26,802 nucleotides of DNA from CAZWMK01 sp964635065 (lineage in GTDB: Bacteria > Pseudomonadota > Alphaproteobacteria > Sphingomonadales > Sphingomonadaceae): assembly GCA_964635065.1 (NCBI GenBank), contig CAZWMK010000019.1:1-26802 (forward strand), given 5' to 3'. Both the position numbers and the translations under genes were made by a program. The stretch's first letter is position 1; each line of letters starts with the position of its first letter. Below the pieces are notes generated by a model that was not told where the DNA came from, did not search any database, and saw nothing but the letters and a program-made list of their open reading frames with translations. This document shows positions 6,523 through 14,292 of the stretch, in pieces.

Positions 6523-9300
6523 ATGCATCTTCGGCGTTTTCCATCATTTTTGTGCGCCATCCTTATGCTTCAGGCGGGTGTGCACCCTTCCGCCCAGCTT
6601 TCCGCGCAAACGCTCGATCCAAAGGTGCTGCAACGCCTGCAAAAACAGGTTGGCAGCGGTGCATCGAATGGCAATCAACTGGACCAGTCGCGTGAAGGCG
6701 ACAGCCAGGGCATGTCTTCCATCGAAGAAGCGGTCGATCCCAAGCCGGAACTTCCAGAAGAACGCGAGTTGCGTCGTCTGCAATCGTCATTGGCGCTGGA
6801 GGAACTTTACCGGCCCTCGGTGATCGAAAAAGATTATTGGGACCGGATCGGCGACCGTGGCCTGCGCCAGTTTGGCTATGATCTTTTCCGTGCCGCGCAG
6901 ACGCAGGCCGGTCCGGTAACGGGCGATGTCGCCGACAATTATGTTCTGGGCATCGGCGACGAAGTCGTTGTCACCTTTCAGGGCGCGACCAATGATTCCG
7001 TCACCACGCGGGTTGACCGTGCCGGTCGTCTGATTGCCGGCCAGTTGCGCCCGATCCAGGCCGCCGGACGCTCTCTGGCGTCGGTCAAGGCACTGTTGCA
7101 GGCCGAAACCCGGCGCACACTTCTTGGCACAGAGGTGTTCCTGTCGGTTGGCGCGGTCAGGGCAATTACGGTTTTTGTCGGCGGCGAAGTCGAAAAGCCG
7201 GGTCAATATGCCCTTACCTCAATGTCGGACATTACGGCGGCGCTTGGCCGTGCGGGCGGGATCCGCAAGTCAGGCTCCATGCGTCATGTCCGCGTCGTGC
7301 GGTCAGGCAGCGTGCAATCCGTCGATCTTTATGGCCTGCTCGGCATCGGTATGCCGCCAAGAATCAGCCTGCGCGATGGCGACAGGATTGTTGTTCCCGT
7401 CATCGGTGAAACGGTGGCCGTATCGGGGGCGGTTTCCCGTCCGGGCATTTTTGAAATCAGAGGCAAGGCGTCTGTTGCGCAACTGATTGCCTATGCCGGA
7501 GGGGCCGTGCGTCCGCGCGGTTATCGGGTTGCCGTCAGCCGTATTTCGCCCGATGGCAGCGAAGTCTTCGTGCGGGTGAACGAAGCTGCGCAAAATGTCG
7601 TGGCGGGCGATGTGGTTCAGATCGTGGGCGGCAGCGCAGGTGGCGCCGCCAACCGGGTGATGCTTGGCGGCCACGTTGCCAACCCCGGCGTGCGCTCTTT
7701 GGGAGCGGTCCGTAACGTGCGGGATTTGCTTGGTTCTACCCAGGATCTGCGTGTTGATACCTACATGCCCTTTGCTGTGATTGTCCGGCGCAATGACCAG
7801 ATCGGCACGCGTGAATTCGTGCCCGTCGATCTGACGACCGCCCTTGCGCAGGGGCCGTCGGTGGACCTGCGCAGTGCCGATCAGTTTTTTGTTTTCAGCC
7901 GTGCGCACATCGCCTTTCTCAATCGTCCCGAAATCCGCGAGATCGTTCTGGGCAGCAAAAATCCGCTTCCGATGTGCAAATCCTTGGAAAAGCTGCACGC
8001 TGTTGTACAGGATTCCCAGTCCTCGCGCTTCAACGTGATCACACGCGGCAGCTTTGTCGTGGCTACGGGCAAGGGCGAAGTCACGACGGCCAGGACCGGC
8101 GGCGCCTTTAACATGAATGCCGACACGGATGCTTCCGTTGACCAGCGCTCATCTCGGTCGAATGCGCAATCAGAACTTGACCAGCGGACACTTCAGTCGA
8201 AAGAGCAAATCGAAGAGGCCATGCGCAAGGGGATGAACGAATGGGGCTGTCCTCTCTTGTTCGAGGAAGAACCGGACCTTCTCCCCGTCATCATGGAACA
8301 CGCCTTGGGCATCGGCGGGTCTGTTCGTGCGCCCGGCGTCTATCCCGTTGCCGCCCCCATCACTGCCGATGCTGCTGCGGCGCTCGGCGAAGGCCTCCTG
8401 TCGCAATCGAACAAGCTTGTGCTTGATGTCACGCGGGCGCAGGGCAGCGACATCGTCATGTCGCGGGTGGAGCTGGATCAGCCTGACAGTCCCGCCATGC
8501 GCGATGTGTTGATCGGCGCCGGCGAAGATATCCGTTTCAATGCCCAGCAGCCACAGTTCGAGAGCGGTGCCGTCCTTCTTTCGGGCGAATTTGCGCGTCC
8601 GGGACTTTATACGATCCGCAAGGGTGAAAAACTCTCCGAACTTATCGCGCGTGCGGGCGGAATTGCGTCTGATGCCTATCCTTACGGCGCTGTCGTGACC
8701 CGTCGCCGGGTCAAGGAAATGCAGGAAGAAGGCTTCCGCCGCACGGCGCGCGAGCTGAATTCGTCGCTGCTGGCCATTGCCGCGCGCAAGGAAACCAGCG
8801 GCGAGGCGATTGGCGCGGTCGGTCAGTTGATCAACAGTTTGTCGACGGCGGAATCGCCGGGTCGAATCGTGGTCGAGGCCGACCCGCGCGTCTTGGTGCA
8901 GCGACCGGATCTTGATACCGTGCTGGAAGCCGGTGATGCGATCTACATGCCGAAAAAACCCAATTTCGTGCTGGCCCTCGGCGATCTCTACAATCCCGGC
9001 GCACTGCAGTTCATTCCCGGAAAATCGGCCAGGGACTATCTCAGCGAAGCTGGTGGCGCGAGCTCGACTGCCGATGATGACCGCGCATTCCTCGTGCTGC
9101 CAAATGGCATGGCGCAGCCCCTGAAAGGCGGGTCAGCATGGCGCAACGGTGGCGACAAGGTGGTCCCGCCGGGCAGTACCATCATCATGCCGCGCGATCT
9201 CGACCCGCTTTATAAGCTGGATGTCATTCGCGATGTTGCAACTATTTTCGGGCAATTAGCGACAGCAGTGGCATCGATTGGCATTCTTGCGACACGCTGA
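6523..9300 (+). CDS. Polysaccharide export outer-membrane protein, Wza/OPX family, SLBB repeats
   Basis: This protein is predicted to form the periplasmic and outer-membrane channel for secretion of an exo- or capsular polysaccharide. From ATG 6523 (GGAG ten bases upstream) it is 925 residues, far longer than the roughly 380 of E. coli Wza. Residues 1-28 form a signal peptide with a likely cut after QLSA; no lipobox is seen. The Poly_export domain begins near NYVLGIGDEVVVTFQG (139-154). Six strand-turn motifs of the type GxVxxPGxY follow near residues 220, 301, 382, 598, 687 and 820, the mark of SLBB-like repeats. A serine/glutamine-rich, low-complexity linker spans about 515-570. The hydrophobic C-terminal segment VIRDVATIFGQLATAVASIG (901-920) could be the outer-membrane helix. 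A GTG 14 codons upstream is less likely as start. Confidence 0.88.
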   Translation: MHLRRFPSFLCAILMLQAGVHPSAQLSAQTLDPKVLQRLQKQVGSGASNGNQLDQSREGDSQGMSSIEEAVDPKPELPEERELRRLQSSLALEELYRPSVIEKDYWDRIGDRGLRQFGYDLFRAAQTQAGPVTGDVADNYVLGIGDEVVVTFQGATNDSVTTRVDRAGRLIAGQLRPIQAAGRSLASVKALLQAETRRTLLGTEVFLSVGAVRAITVFVGGEVEKPGQYALTSMSDITAALGRAGGIRKSGSMRHVRVVRSGSVQSVDLYGLLGIGMPPRISLRDGDRIVVPVIGETVAVSGAVSRPGIFEIRGKASVAQLIAYAGGAVRPRGYRVAVSRISPDGSEVFVRVNEAAQNVVAGDVVQIVGGSAGGAANRVMLGGHVANPGVRSLGAVRNVRDLLGSTQDLRVDTYMPFAVIVRRNDQIGTREFVPVDLTTALAQGPSVDLRSADQFFVFSRAHIAFLNRPEIREIVLGSKNPLPMCKSLEKLHAVVQDSQSSRFNVITRGSFVVATGKGEVTTARTGGAFNMNADTDASVDQRSSRSNAQSELDQRTLQSKEQIEEAMRKGMNEWGCPLLFEEEPDLLPVIMEHALGIGGSVRAPGVYPVAAPITADAAAALGEGLLSQSNKLVLDVTRAQGSDIVMSRVELDQPDSPAMRDVLIGAGEDIRFNAQQPQFESGAVLLSGEFARPGLYTIRKGEKLSELIARAGGIASDAYPYGAVVTRRRVKEMQEEGFRRTARELNSSLLAIAARKETSGEAIGAVGQLINSLSTAESPGRIVVEADPRVLVQRPDLDTVLEAGDAIYMPKKPNFVLALGDLYNPGALQFIPGKSARDYLSEAGGASSTADDDRAFLVLPNGMAQPLKGGSAWRNGGDKVVPPGSTIIMPRDLDPLYKLDVIRDVATIFGQLATAVASIGILATR

Positions 9301-9341
9301 TCTCCATGAAGGCATGGCGTGGCTGAGGGGATAGGAAATAC

Positions 9342-10622
9342 ATGACGTCTCGTTCTGATCTGAAAATTGCCGTGATCGGCCTTGGCTATGTCGGTTTGCC
9401 GCTGGCGGTTGCGCTTGCCCGCCATTTCCGGACGGTCGGCATCGATATCAACTCTGCGCGTGTCGCCGAATTACGCGCAGGCCACGATCGCACGCGCGAG
9501 GTTGAAACGGAGCGTCTGGCGGCATCGACGCTTGCCTATTCCGACAGTATCGAGGCGTGTCGCGGGGCCGATGTCATCATCGTGACTGTCCCGACCCCGG
9601 TCGATAGCGCCAATCAACCCGATCTTGGTCCGGTGCGTGGCGCGACGCGGGCGCTGGCGTCGGTGCTGGAAGCCGGTCGTGGCACGATCATCGTCTATGA
9701 AAGCACCGTCTATCCCGGCGTCACCGAAGATGTCTGCGGCCCTATGATTGAGGAACTGACAGGCCTGAAGCGCGGACGGGATTTCTTCCTTGGTTACAGC
9801 CCCGAACGCATCAATCCGGGGGACCGTGAGCACACGGTCGATCGCATCACCAAGGTCATTGCCGGAGAAAATGCCGAGGTCACTGAAACACTGGCCGCTG
9901 TATATGGTGCCGTGACGACCGGCGGCGTCTTCCGCGCCGCGTCGATCAAGGCTGCCGAAGCCGCGAAAGTGATCGAAAATGCCCAGCGCGACATCAATAT
10001 CGCTTTCATGAACGAGATCACGCAGATCTTCCAGAAGCTCGATATTTCGATCTATGATGTGCTTGATGCGGCGGGGACCAAATGGAACTTCCTGAAGTTC
10101 CAGCCCGGACTTGTCGGCGGCCACTGCATTGGCGTCGATCCCTATTATCTCAGCTATCGTGCGCAGCAACTCGGTCATGATCCGCAGGTCATCCTGTCAG
10201 GCCGCACGATCAATGATGGCATGGCGCAATATGTTGCCGATCGTATCCATGATCATCTCGGCAAGACTGCGCGTATTCTCGTGCTGGGCCTGACGTTCAA
10301 GGAAGATGTGCCCGACCTGCGCAATTCGAAGGTTGCCGATGTGATCGCGCGCTTGCGCTGGATCGGTCATGACGTGGTTGTGCACGATCCCCATGCCGAT
10401 GCCGCGGAAGCGCAGCATGAATATGGCCTTGCGCTTTCGGGCGATGAGGCGCTGGCAGGCTGTTATGATGCCGTCGTCGCTGCCGTCGCCCATGCCGACT
10501 ATCGGACGCTGTCGCCGCAACAGCTTGGCGGCATGGTGAAGGATGGCGGCTTGTTCGCTGATATCAAGGGGTTGTTCAGGGGCGTTGCGTTGCCGACACA
10601 TGTGCGCCGCTGGCAACTCTGA
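9342..10622 (+). CDS. UDP-N-acetylhexosamine 6-dehydrogenase (WbpO/TviB-like)
   Basis: This enzyme probably oxidises UDP-GlcNAc or UDP-GalNAc to the uronic acid with two NAD+, giving an acidic sugar nucleotide for a surface polysaccharide. The protein has 426 residues with the three domains of the UDP-glucose/GDP-mannose dehydrogenase family. Visible are the NAD-binding GLGYVGLP (13-20), TVPTPVD (82-88), YESTVYPGVTED (119-130), YSPERINPGD (152-161), KAAEAAKVIENAQRDIN (203-219) and the catalytic Cys262 in GLVGGHCIGVDPYYL. ERINPGD and the form around Cys262 favour the WbpO/TviB branch over UDP-glucose dehydrogenase; the exact substrate is uncertain. It sits 41 bases after the export gene with an AGGA-type Shine-Dalgarno, so it is likely in the same operon. 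A terminator hairpin follows. Confidence 0.88.
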   Translation: MTSRSDLKIAVIGLGYVGLPLAVALARHFRTVGIDINSARVAELRAGHDRTREVETERLAASTLAYSDSIEACRGADVIIVTVPTPVDSANQPDLGPVRGATRALASVLEAGRGTIIVYESTVYPGVTEDVCGPMIEELTGLKRGRDFFLGYSPERINPGDREHTVDRITKVIAGENAEVTETLAAVYGAVTTGGVFRAASIKAAEAAKVIENAQRDINIAFMNEITQIFQKLDISIYDVLDAAGTKWNFLKFQPGLVGGHCIGVDPYYLSYRAQQLGHDPQVILSGRTINDGMAQYVADRIHDHLGKTARILVLGLTFKEDVPDLRNSKVADVIARLRWIGHDVVVHDPHADAAEAQHEYGLALSGDEALAGCYDAVVAAVAHADYRTLSPQQLGGMVKDGGLFADIKGLFRGVALPTHVRRWQL

Positions 10623-10646
10623 CATTTTTTAACAAACCGAGTTGCG

Positions 10647-10681
10647 ACGGCGGCGTTTCTCTGGAGCGCCGCCGTTCTTGT
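10647..10681 (+). terminator. Rho-independent-like terminator after the dehydrogenase gene
   Basis: ACGGCGGCG (10647-10655) pairs perfectly with CGCCGCCGT (10667-10675) around an 11-base loop. The T-containing stretch TTCTTGT follows on the plus strand. It lies between the convergent dehydrogenase and YdcF-like genes. The T-tract is only moderate. Confidence 0.6.
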
Positions 10682-10682
10682 G

Positions 10683-11456
10683 TCAGGCGGCGGGCCAGAG
10701 CTGCTTGATCCGTCCCGTAAGGCGGTACCAGAGCAGCCCTGCCAGTTCATGGCCGGCATCGTCGAACCGGGCGAGATTGCTGGCCGGATTGATCGACCAG
10801 CCCGGGGCAGGTCCGGTTTCATAATCGACGGGCCATGGCACCGCCACGATGCCCGCAGCATCAAAACACAATCGCGCTCGCGGCATGTGGAAGGCCGAGG
10901 TGACAAGAAGTAAAGTATCCTGCCCGTTCGTCGGGATGCGGTCGCGAAGGCCCGCCGCATTCGCGCATGTGTCGCGCGTATTGTCGATGATGCCGATGCG
11001 CTTGTCTGCAATTCCGAGATCCCGCCAGAGCTGGCGCGTCAGCAAGACGTCGCGCTGACTTTCCCTCGTGATACCACCAACAGTCCACAGTATCGCATCC
11101 GGCCATTGGCGAGCGAGGACAGCGGCCTGCACGATCCGGTCGCCATGCTGGCTGAGTTCCATCGTGCCGAAACGGACCGAGGCAGCAAGATTTTCACCGC
11201 CTGCGAGCACTATGATATGGCGCACATCTCTCAGTGCCGCCGGATCAGGGCGCCGCGTGGCATTTTCCAGCCAGTTCATCAGCATCGGCCCGGTTGGCAG
11301 CATGGCCATTGCCACAAGCGCCAGCAGAAACAATGCAGACAATCGTCGCGCCCAGCGCAGCGATCCTGCAAGGAAAGCACAGCAGGCCAAAGCTGCCAGC
11401 CACAGCGGCCATGTGGCTGGCCCGGCAAGGTTCCAGATCAGGTAATTCAGCGTCAA
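10683..11456 (-). CDS. YdcF/ElyC-like (DUF218) membrane protein
   Basis: This is a predicted inner-membrane protein of about 257 residues. The N-terminus has one weakly and two strongly hydrophobic segments. A DUF218 domain follows, starting at VRHIIVLAGGE and including TVGGITRES, DNTRDTCANA and LLVTSAFHMPRARLCF, which is typical of the YdcF/SanA/ElyC family. Members have been tied to envelope precursor metabolism, but the reaction is not established. Start choice is open. TTG at 11456 overlaps the epimerase stop as TTGA and has AAGGA twelve bases upstream. GTG at 11480 would add eight residues and overlap the epimerase by 28 bases. Either way it is translationally linked to the epimerase gene, pointing to a surface-polysaccharide role. 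Confidence 0.82.
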   Translation of the reverse strand: MTLNYLIWNLAGPATWPLWLAALACCAFLAGSLRWARRLSALFLLALVAMAMLPTGPMLMNWLENATRRPDPAALRDVRHIIVLAGGENLAASVRFGTMELSQHGDRIVQAAVLARQWPDAILWTVGGITRESQRDVLLTRQLWRDLGIADKRIGIIDNTRDTCANAAGLRDRIPTNGQDTLLLVTSAFHMPRARLCFDAAGIVAVPWPVDYETGPAPGWSINPASNLARFDDAGHELAGLLWYRLTGRIKQLWPAA

Positions 11457-12457
11457 AGGCGATGATAATCCTTGAACCACTGGACGAAGCGGGGCACGCC
11501 GGCGTCGATGGTTGTAGCCGGGTGGAAACCGAGGTCGCGTTCGATCGCGGTGATGTCGGCGAAGGTGTCCTTCACATCGCCCGGCTGCATCGGCTGGTTG
11601 TTGCGGATGGCAGGTTTGCCGCAGGCCTGTTCGATGAGGCCGATCATGCGGTTCAGCTCTTCCGAACGGTGATTGCCGATATTGTAGACGCGGTGCGGCG
11701 TCTTGAAGCCGCCGGCCTTCAACTGGCCATCGTCAGCGGGCGGATTATCGAGGCAGGCGACGACGCCCGTGACGATATCATCGACATAGGTGAAGTCGCG
11801 CCGCATGTCGCCGCCGTTGAAAACCTGGATCGGACGATCGTTCAGGATGGCGTCGGTAAACAGCCACATGGCCATGTCGGGACGACCCCATGGCCCATAG
11901 ACGGTGAAGAAGCGCAGGCCGGTCTGCGGGATGCGGTAGAGGTGGCTGTAGGTTTCACTCATCAGCTCGTCCGCCTTTTTGGTCGCGGCATAGAGCGAGA
12001 TCGGGTTGTCGACGCGATCCTCGACCGCGAACGGCAGCTTGGTATTGGCGCCATAGACCGACGAGGACGAGGCATAGACGAGATGGCGGCAGCGGTCGCT
12101 GTGCCGGGCATATTCCAGAAGGTTGAGATGGCCGACGATGTTCGACTGGATATAGGCGTGGGGGTGCGTCAGCGAATAACGAACGCCCGCCTGAGCGCCC
12201 AGATGGATGATGCCGTCGATCTCCAGCCCTGAAAGCGCGGCATTGAACGCGGCCTGATCGGCGAAATCGGCGTGGACGAAACGATACTGCGCACCCGGAT
12301 ACTGGCGCTGGATCTCGGCAACGCGGTCCTTTTTCAACTGCACCGAATAATAATCGTTCAGATTGTCGAGACCGATCACGCTGTCGCCACGCGCCAGCAG
12401 CCGGAGCGTTGTATGAAAGCCGATGAAACCCGCGCCGCCCGTCACCAGAACCGCCAT
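11453..12457 (-). CDS. UDP-glucuronate 4-epimerase (extended SDR)
   Basis: This enzyme interconverts UDP-glucuronate and UDP-galacturonate for polysaccharide synthesis. It has 334 residues, the family's usual length. The NAD-binding loop TGGAGFIGFHT lies at 6-16, and LDNLNDYYSVQLKKDR (30-45) is characteristic of the CapI/LpsL branch. Further signatures are HLGAQAGVRYS (85-95), YASSSSVYGANTKLPF (128-143), the catalytic Tyr156/Lys160 in LYAATKKADELM, and LRFFTVYGPWGRPDMA (181-196). GGAG precedes ATG 12457 by about eight bases. It is first in a minus-strand pair with the YdcF-like gene and converges on the export/dehydrogenase pair. Related nucleotide-sugar epimerases cannot be excluded, but the signatures fit GlcA 4-epimerase best. 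Confidence 0.9.
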   Translation of the reverse strand: MAVLVTGGAGFIGFHTTLRLLARGDSVIGLDNLNDYYSVQLKKDRVAEIQRQYPGAQYRFVHADFADQAAFNAALSGLEIDGIIHLGAQAGVRYSLTHPHAYIQSNIVGHLNLLEYARHSDRCRHLVYASSSSVYGANTKLPFAVEDRVDNPISLYAATKKADELMSETYSHLYRIPQTGLRFFTVYGPWGRPDMAMWLFTDAILNDRPIQVFNGGDMRRDFTYVDDIVTGVVACLDNPPADDGQLKAGGFKTPHRVYNIGNHRSEELNRMIGLIEQACGKPAIRNNQPMQPGDVKDTFADITAIERDLGFHPATTIDAGVPRFVQWFKDYHRL

Positions 12458-12581
12458 GCTACTCCATCTCCCGTCTCAGGCGCCCGGAACGGACGTCATA
12501 TGTCGCGGCATGCCGACTCGCCGCAGAGGACTTCCCGACTGCCTATAGCGTGATTCTATCTGCCGCATGTGAATAAAGCTC

Positions 12582-12609
12582 TTTTCAATCGCCAATCGCT
12601 GGCTATATT
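12582..12609 (+). promoter_or_regulatory. Candidate promoter of tRNA-Gln
   Basis: TTTTCA (12582-12587) and TATATT (12604-12609) are 16 bases apart and end 13 bases before the mature tRNA. This spacing fits a stable-RNA promoter. The rest of 12458-12581 shows only the epimerase Shine-Dalgarno (minus strand) and no gene I can support. Confidence 0.5.
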
Positions 12610-12622
12610 GCGCGCCGCCTGA

Positions 12623-12697
12623 TGGGGCGTAGCCAAGCGGTAAGGCAGCGGTTTTTGGTACCGCCATGCGGAGGTTCGAATCCTCCCGCCCCAGCCA
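12623..12697 (+). tRNA. tRNA-Gln (anticodon TTG)
   Basis: The acceptor stem TGGGGCG pairs with CGCCCCA, followed by discriminator G and an encoded CCA. The anticodon stem GCGGT/ACCGC (12648-12652 and 12660-12664) encloses the loop TTTTGGT with anticodon TTG at 12655-12657, reading CAA/CAG. The T arm has the usual GGTTCGAATCC. It lies between the divergent epimerase gene and the Rieske oxygenase gene. Confidence 0.97.
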
Positions 12698-12790
12698 GCA
12701 CTTAGCTGGAAAAAGATCGACGGGCGTTCCCCTTGTTTCCTGCTCGATAGAGCCATTCCCGCGCTGGGTGTGTCTCATTCCGTGCGTTGT

Positions 12791-12820
12791 TTGACTCCGC
12801 CATGGCTCTGTCCATACATT
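12791..12820 (+). promoter_or_regulatory. Candidate promoter of the Rieske oxygenase gene
   Basis: TTGACT (12791-12796) and TACATT (12815-12820), 18 bases apart, resemble -35 and -10 boxes. They sit 43 bases upstream of the ATG at 12864. The perfect inverted repeat at 12818-12834 overlaps the -10 end. Confidence 0.45.
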
Positions 12821-12834
12821 GCTTTCCAAGCAAT
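12818..12834. promoter_or_regulatory. Perfect 7-bp inverted repeat, candidate operator
   Basis: ATTGCTT and AAGCAAT are exact reverse complements separated by TCC. The element overlaps the predicted -10 box and +1 region of the Rieske oxygenase gene, where a repressor would block transcription. No regulator gene is adjacent. A short hairpin in the mRNA leader is the alternative reading. Confidence 0.5.
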
Positions 12835-12863
12835 AATTCATGCCTTGGGACAGGGAAGCGGCG

Positions 12864-14282
12864 ATGACAGAGCAAATCGATGCAGCCATGCATCCAAAGC
12901 CTTCGTATCAGGATATCCTGACAAGCGATGGCGACAGCCCGCCTGCTGCGCTCTTTGCCGTCAATGCGCCCTTTCTGGGTTCTGAAGATATTGACAAATC
13001 ACGTTATTTCTCGCGCGCATGGCATGATCTCGAAATGGAACGCCTGTGGCCGCGCGTATGGCAGATGGCGTGCCGGGAAGAACAGATTCCAGAGCCGGGC
13101 GACAGCATCGTTTATGAAATCGGCAGCTATTCCATCCTGGTCGTGCGTGGCGACGACGACCAGATCCGCGCCTTCTTCAACAGTTGCCTTCATCGTGGCA
13201 CGCAACTCAGGCCCGGCGGTCCCCATGAAGGCGAGGTGGTGACGACAGGCAAGATCCGTTGTCCTTTCCATGGCTGGTCCTGGAAGCTTGATGGTCGTCT
13301 CGACCATATCCCCTGCAAATGGGATTTTTCTCATGTCGATGAACGAACGGCCGATCTGCGGGCCGTCAAGGTCGGGACATGGGGCGGTTTCGTGTTTATC
13401 AACATGGATGCCGATGCGTCGCCGCTGGAAGACTATCTTGGCGATCTGATCCCGCAATTTAAGGCGTGGCCTCTCGAAAATCGTTACATTGCGGCCAATG
13501 TTCGCAAGATCATGCCCTGCAACTGGAAGATTGCGCAGGAATCCTTCATCGAGGTGCTGCACGTCGAGGCGACGCACCCGCAAACCATGCCCTACATCGG
13601 CGACGTCAATTCGCAATATGATGTTTTTGGCGCCCATGTGAACCGGATGATCACGCCGCAGGCAGTCGCCAGCCCATTGCTTGGCAATGCCAGTGAACAG
13701 AAGATCGCCGACAGCTTCATTGCAGAACTGGCCGGTTCGCCGGGGCCGGGAGCGGACCGCGACTTTGCTTTGCCGAAAATTGAGGTTTTGCCGGGTGAAA
13801 GTGCGCGTCAGGCCATGGCGCGGCTGATGCGCGCCAATCTGACGGCGACGACGGGCGTCGATCATGGTGACCTGTCGATTGCGGAAACGCTTGATACGAC
13901 CATGTATCAGCTTTTCCCGAACTTCATGCCCTGCGGCGGTGGCGGCGTGCCGGTGATCTTCCGTTTCCGCCCGAATGGCGACGACCCCGAGACGTCGATC
14001 ATGGATGTGATGCTGCTTTATGCCTATCCTGAAGGACAGGAGCGTCCGGCGCCTGCACCCATGACGCGGCTGGAACTGAATGACAGCTGGCATGACGCCC
14101 CCGAGCTTGGCGGCATATGCGCGATTTTCGAGCAGGATACGGCGAACATGCCCCTGGTTCATCGCGGCATGAAGGCGGGCGGGGCAAAATGCCTTGGAAA
14201 ACCGGGCGTGACGCTGGCCAGCTATCAGGAAATCCGCATTCGTCACTATCACGGCATGCTGGATCGTTACATCAAGGGCTGA
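12864..14282 (+). CDS. Rieske non-heme iron oxygenase, alpha subunit
   Basis: This is a predicted terminal oxygenase that uses O2 and electrons to hydroxylate or demethylate an unknown substrate. From ATG 12864 (AGGGAAG upstream; the ATG at 12840 lacks such a site) it is 472 residues. The Rieske [2Fe-2S] ligands are Cys108 and His110 in NSCLHRGTQLRPGG, and Cys133 and His136 in KIRCPFHGWSWKLDGRL. The mononuclear iron site lies in NWKIAQESFIEVLHVEATHP, with His233 and His238. The residue bridging the two centres, usually Asp, is Glu230 here. No beta subunit, ferredoxin or reductase gene is adjacent, so its electron partners must be encoded elsewhere. It converges on the DUF11 operon with a 10-base gap. 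Confidence 0.92.
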   Translation: MTEQIDAAMHPKPSYQDILTSDGDSPPAALFAVNAPFLGSEDIDKSRYFSRAWHDLEMERLWPRVWQMACREEQIPEPGDSIVYEIGSYSILVVRGDDDQIRAFFNSCLHRGTQLRPGGPHEGEVVTTGKIRCPFHGWSWKLDGRLDHIPCKWDFSHVDERTADLRAVKVGTWGGFVFINMDADASPLEDYLGDLIPQFKAWPLENRYIAANVRKIMPCNWKIAQESFIEVLHVEATHPQTMPYIGDVNSQYDVFGAHVNRMITPQAVASPLLGNASEQKIADSFIAELAGSPGPGADRDFALPKIEVLPGESARQAMARLMRANLTATTGVDHGDLSIAETLDTTMYQLFPNFMPCGGGGVPVIFRFRPNGDDPETSIMDVMLLYAYPEGQERPAPAPMTRLELNDSWHDAPELGGICAIFEQDTANMPLVHRGMKAGGAKCLGKPGVTLASYQEIRIRHYHGMLDRYIKG

Positions 14283-14292
14283 CAATGGCCGC

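Noticed and set aside
11234..12232. A 332-codon plus-strand open frame opposite the epimerase and YdcF-like genes.
   Set aside because: It covers two genes with clear motifs on the other strand and shows none itself.
12623..12864. tRNA-Gln as an integration site for a mobile island carrying the Rieske gene.
   Set aside because: No duplicated tRNA 3' end, integrase or base-composition break was seen in the window.
12999..14285. A 428-codon minus-strand open frame opposite the Rieske oxygenase.
   Set aside because: The Rieske and iron-binding motifs are on the plus strand; the antisense product has no family resemblance.
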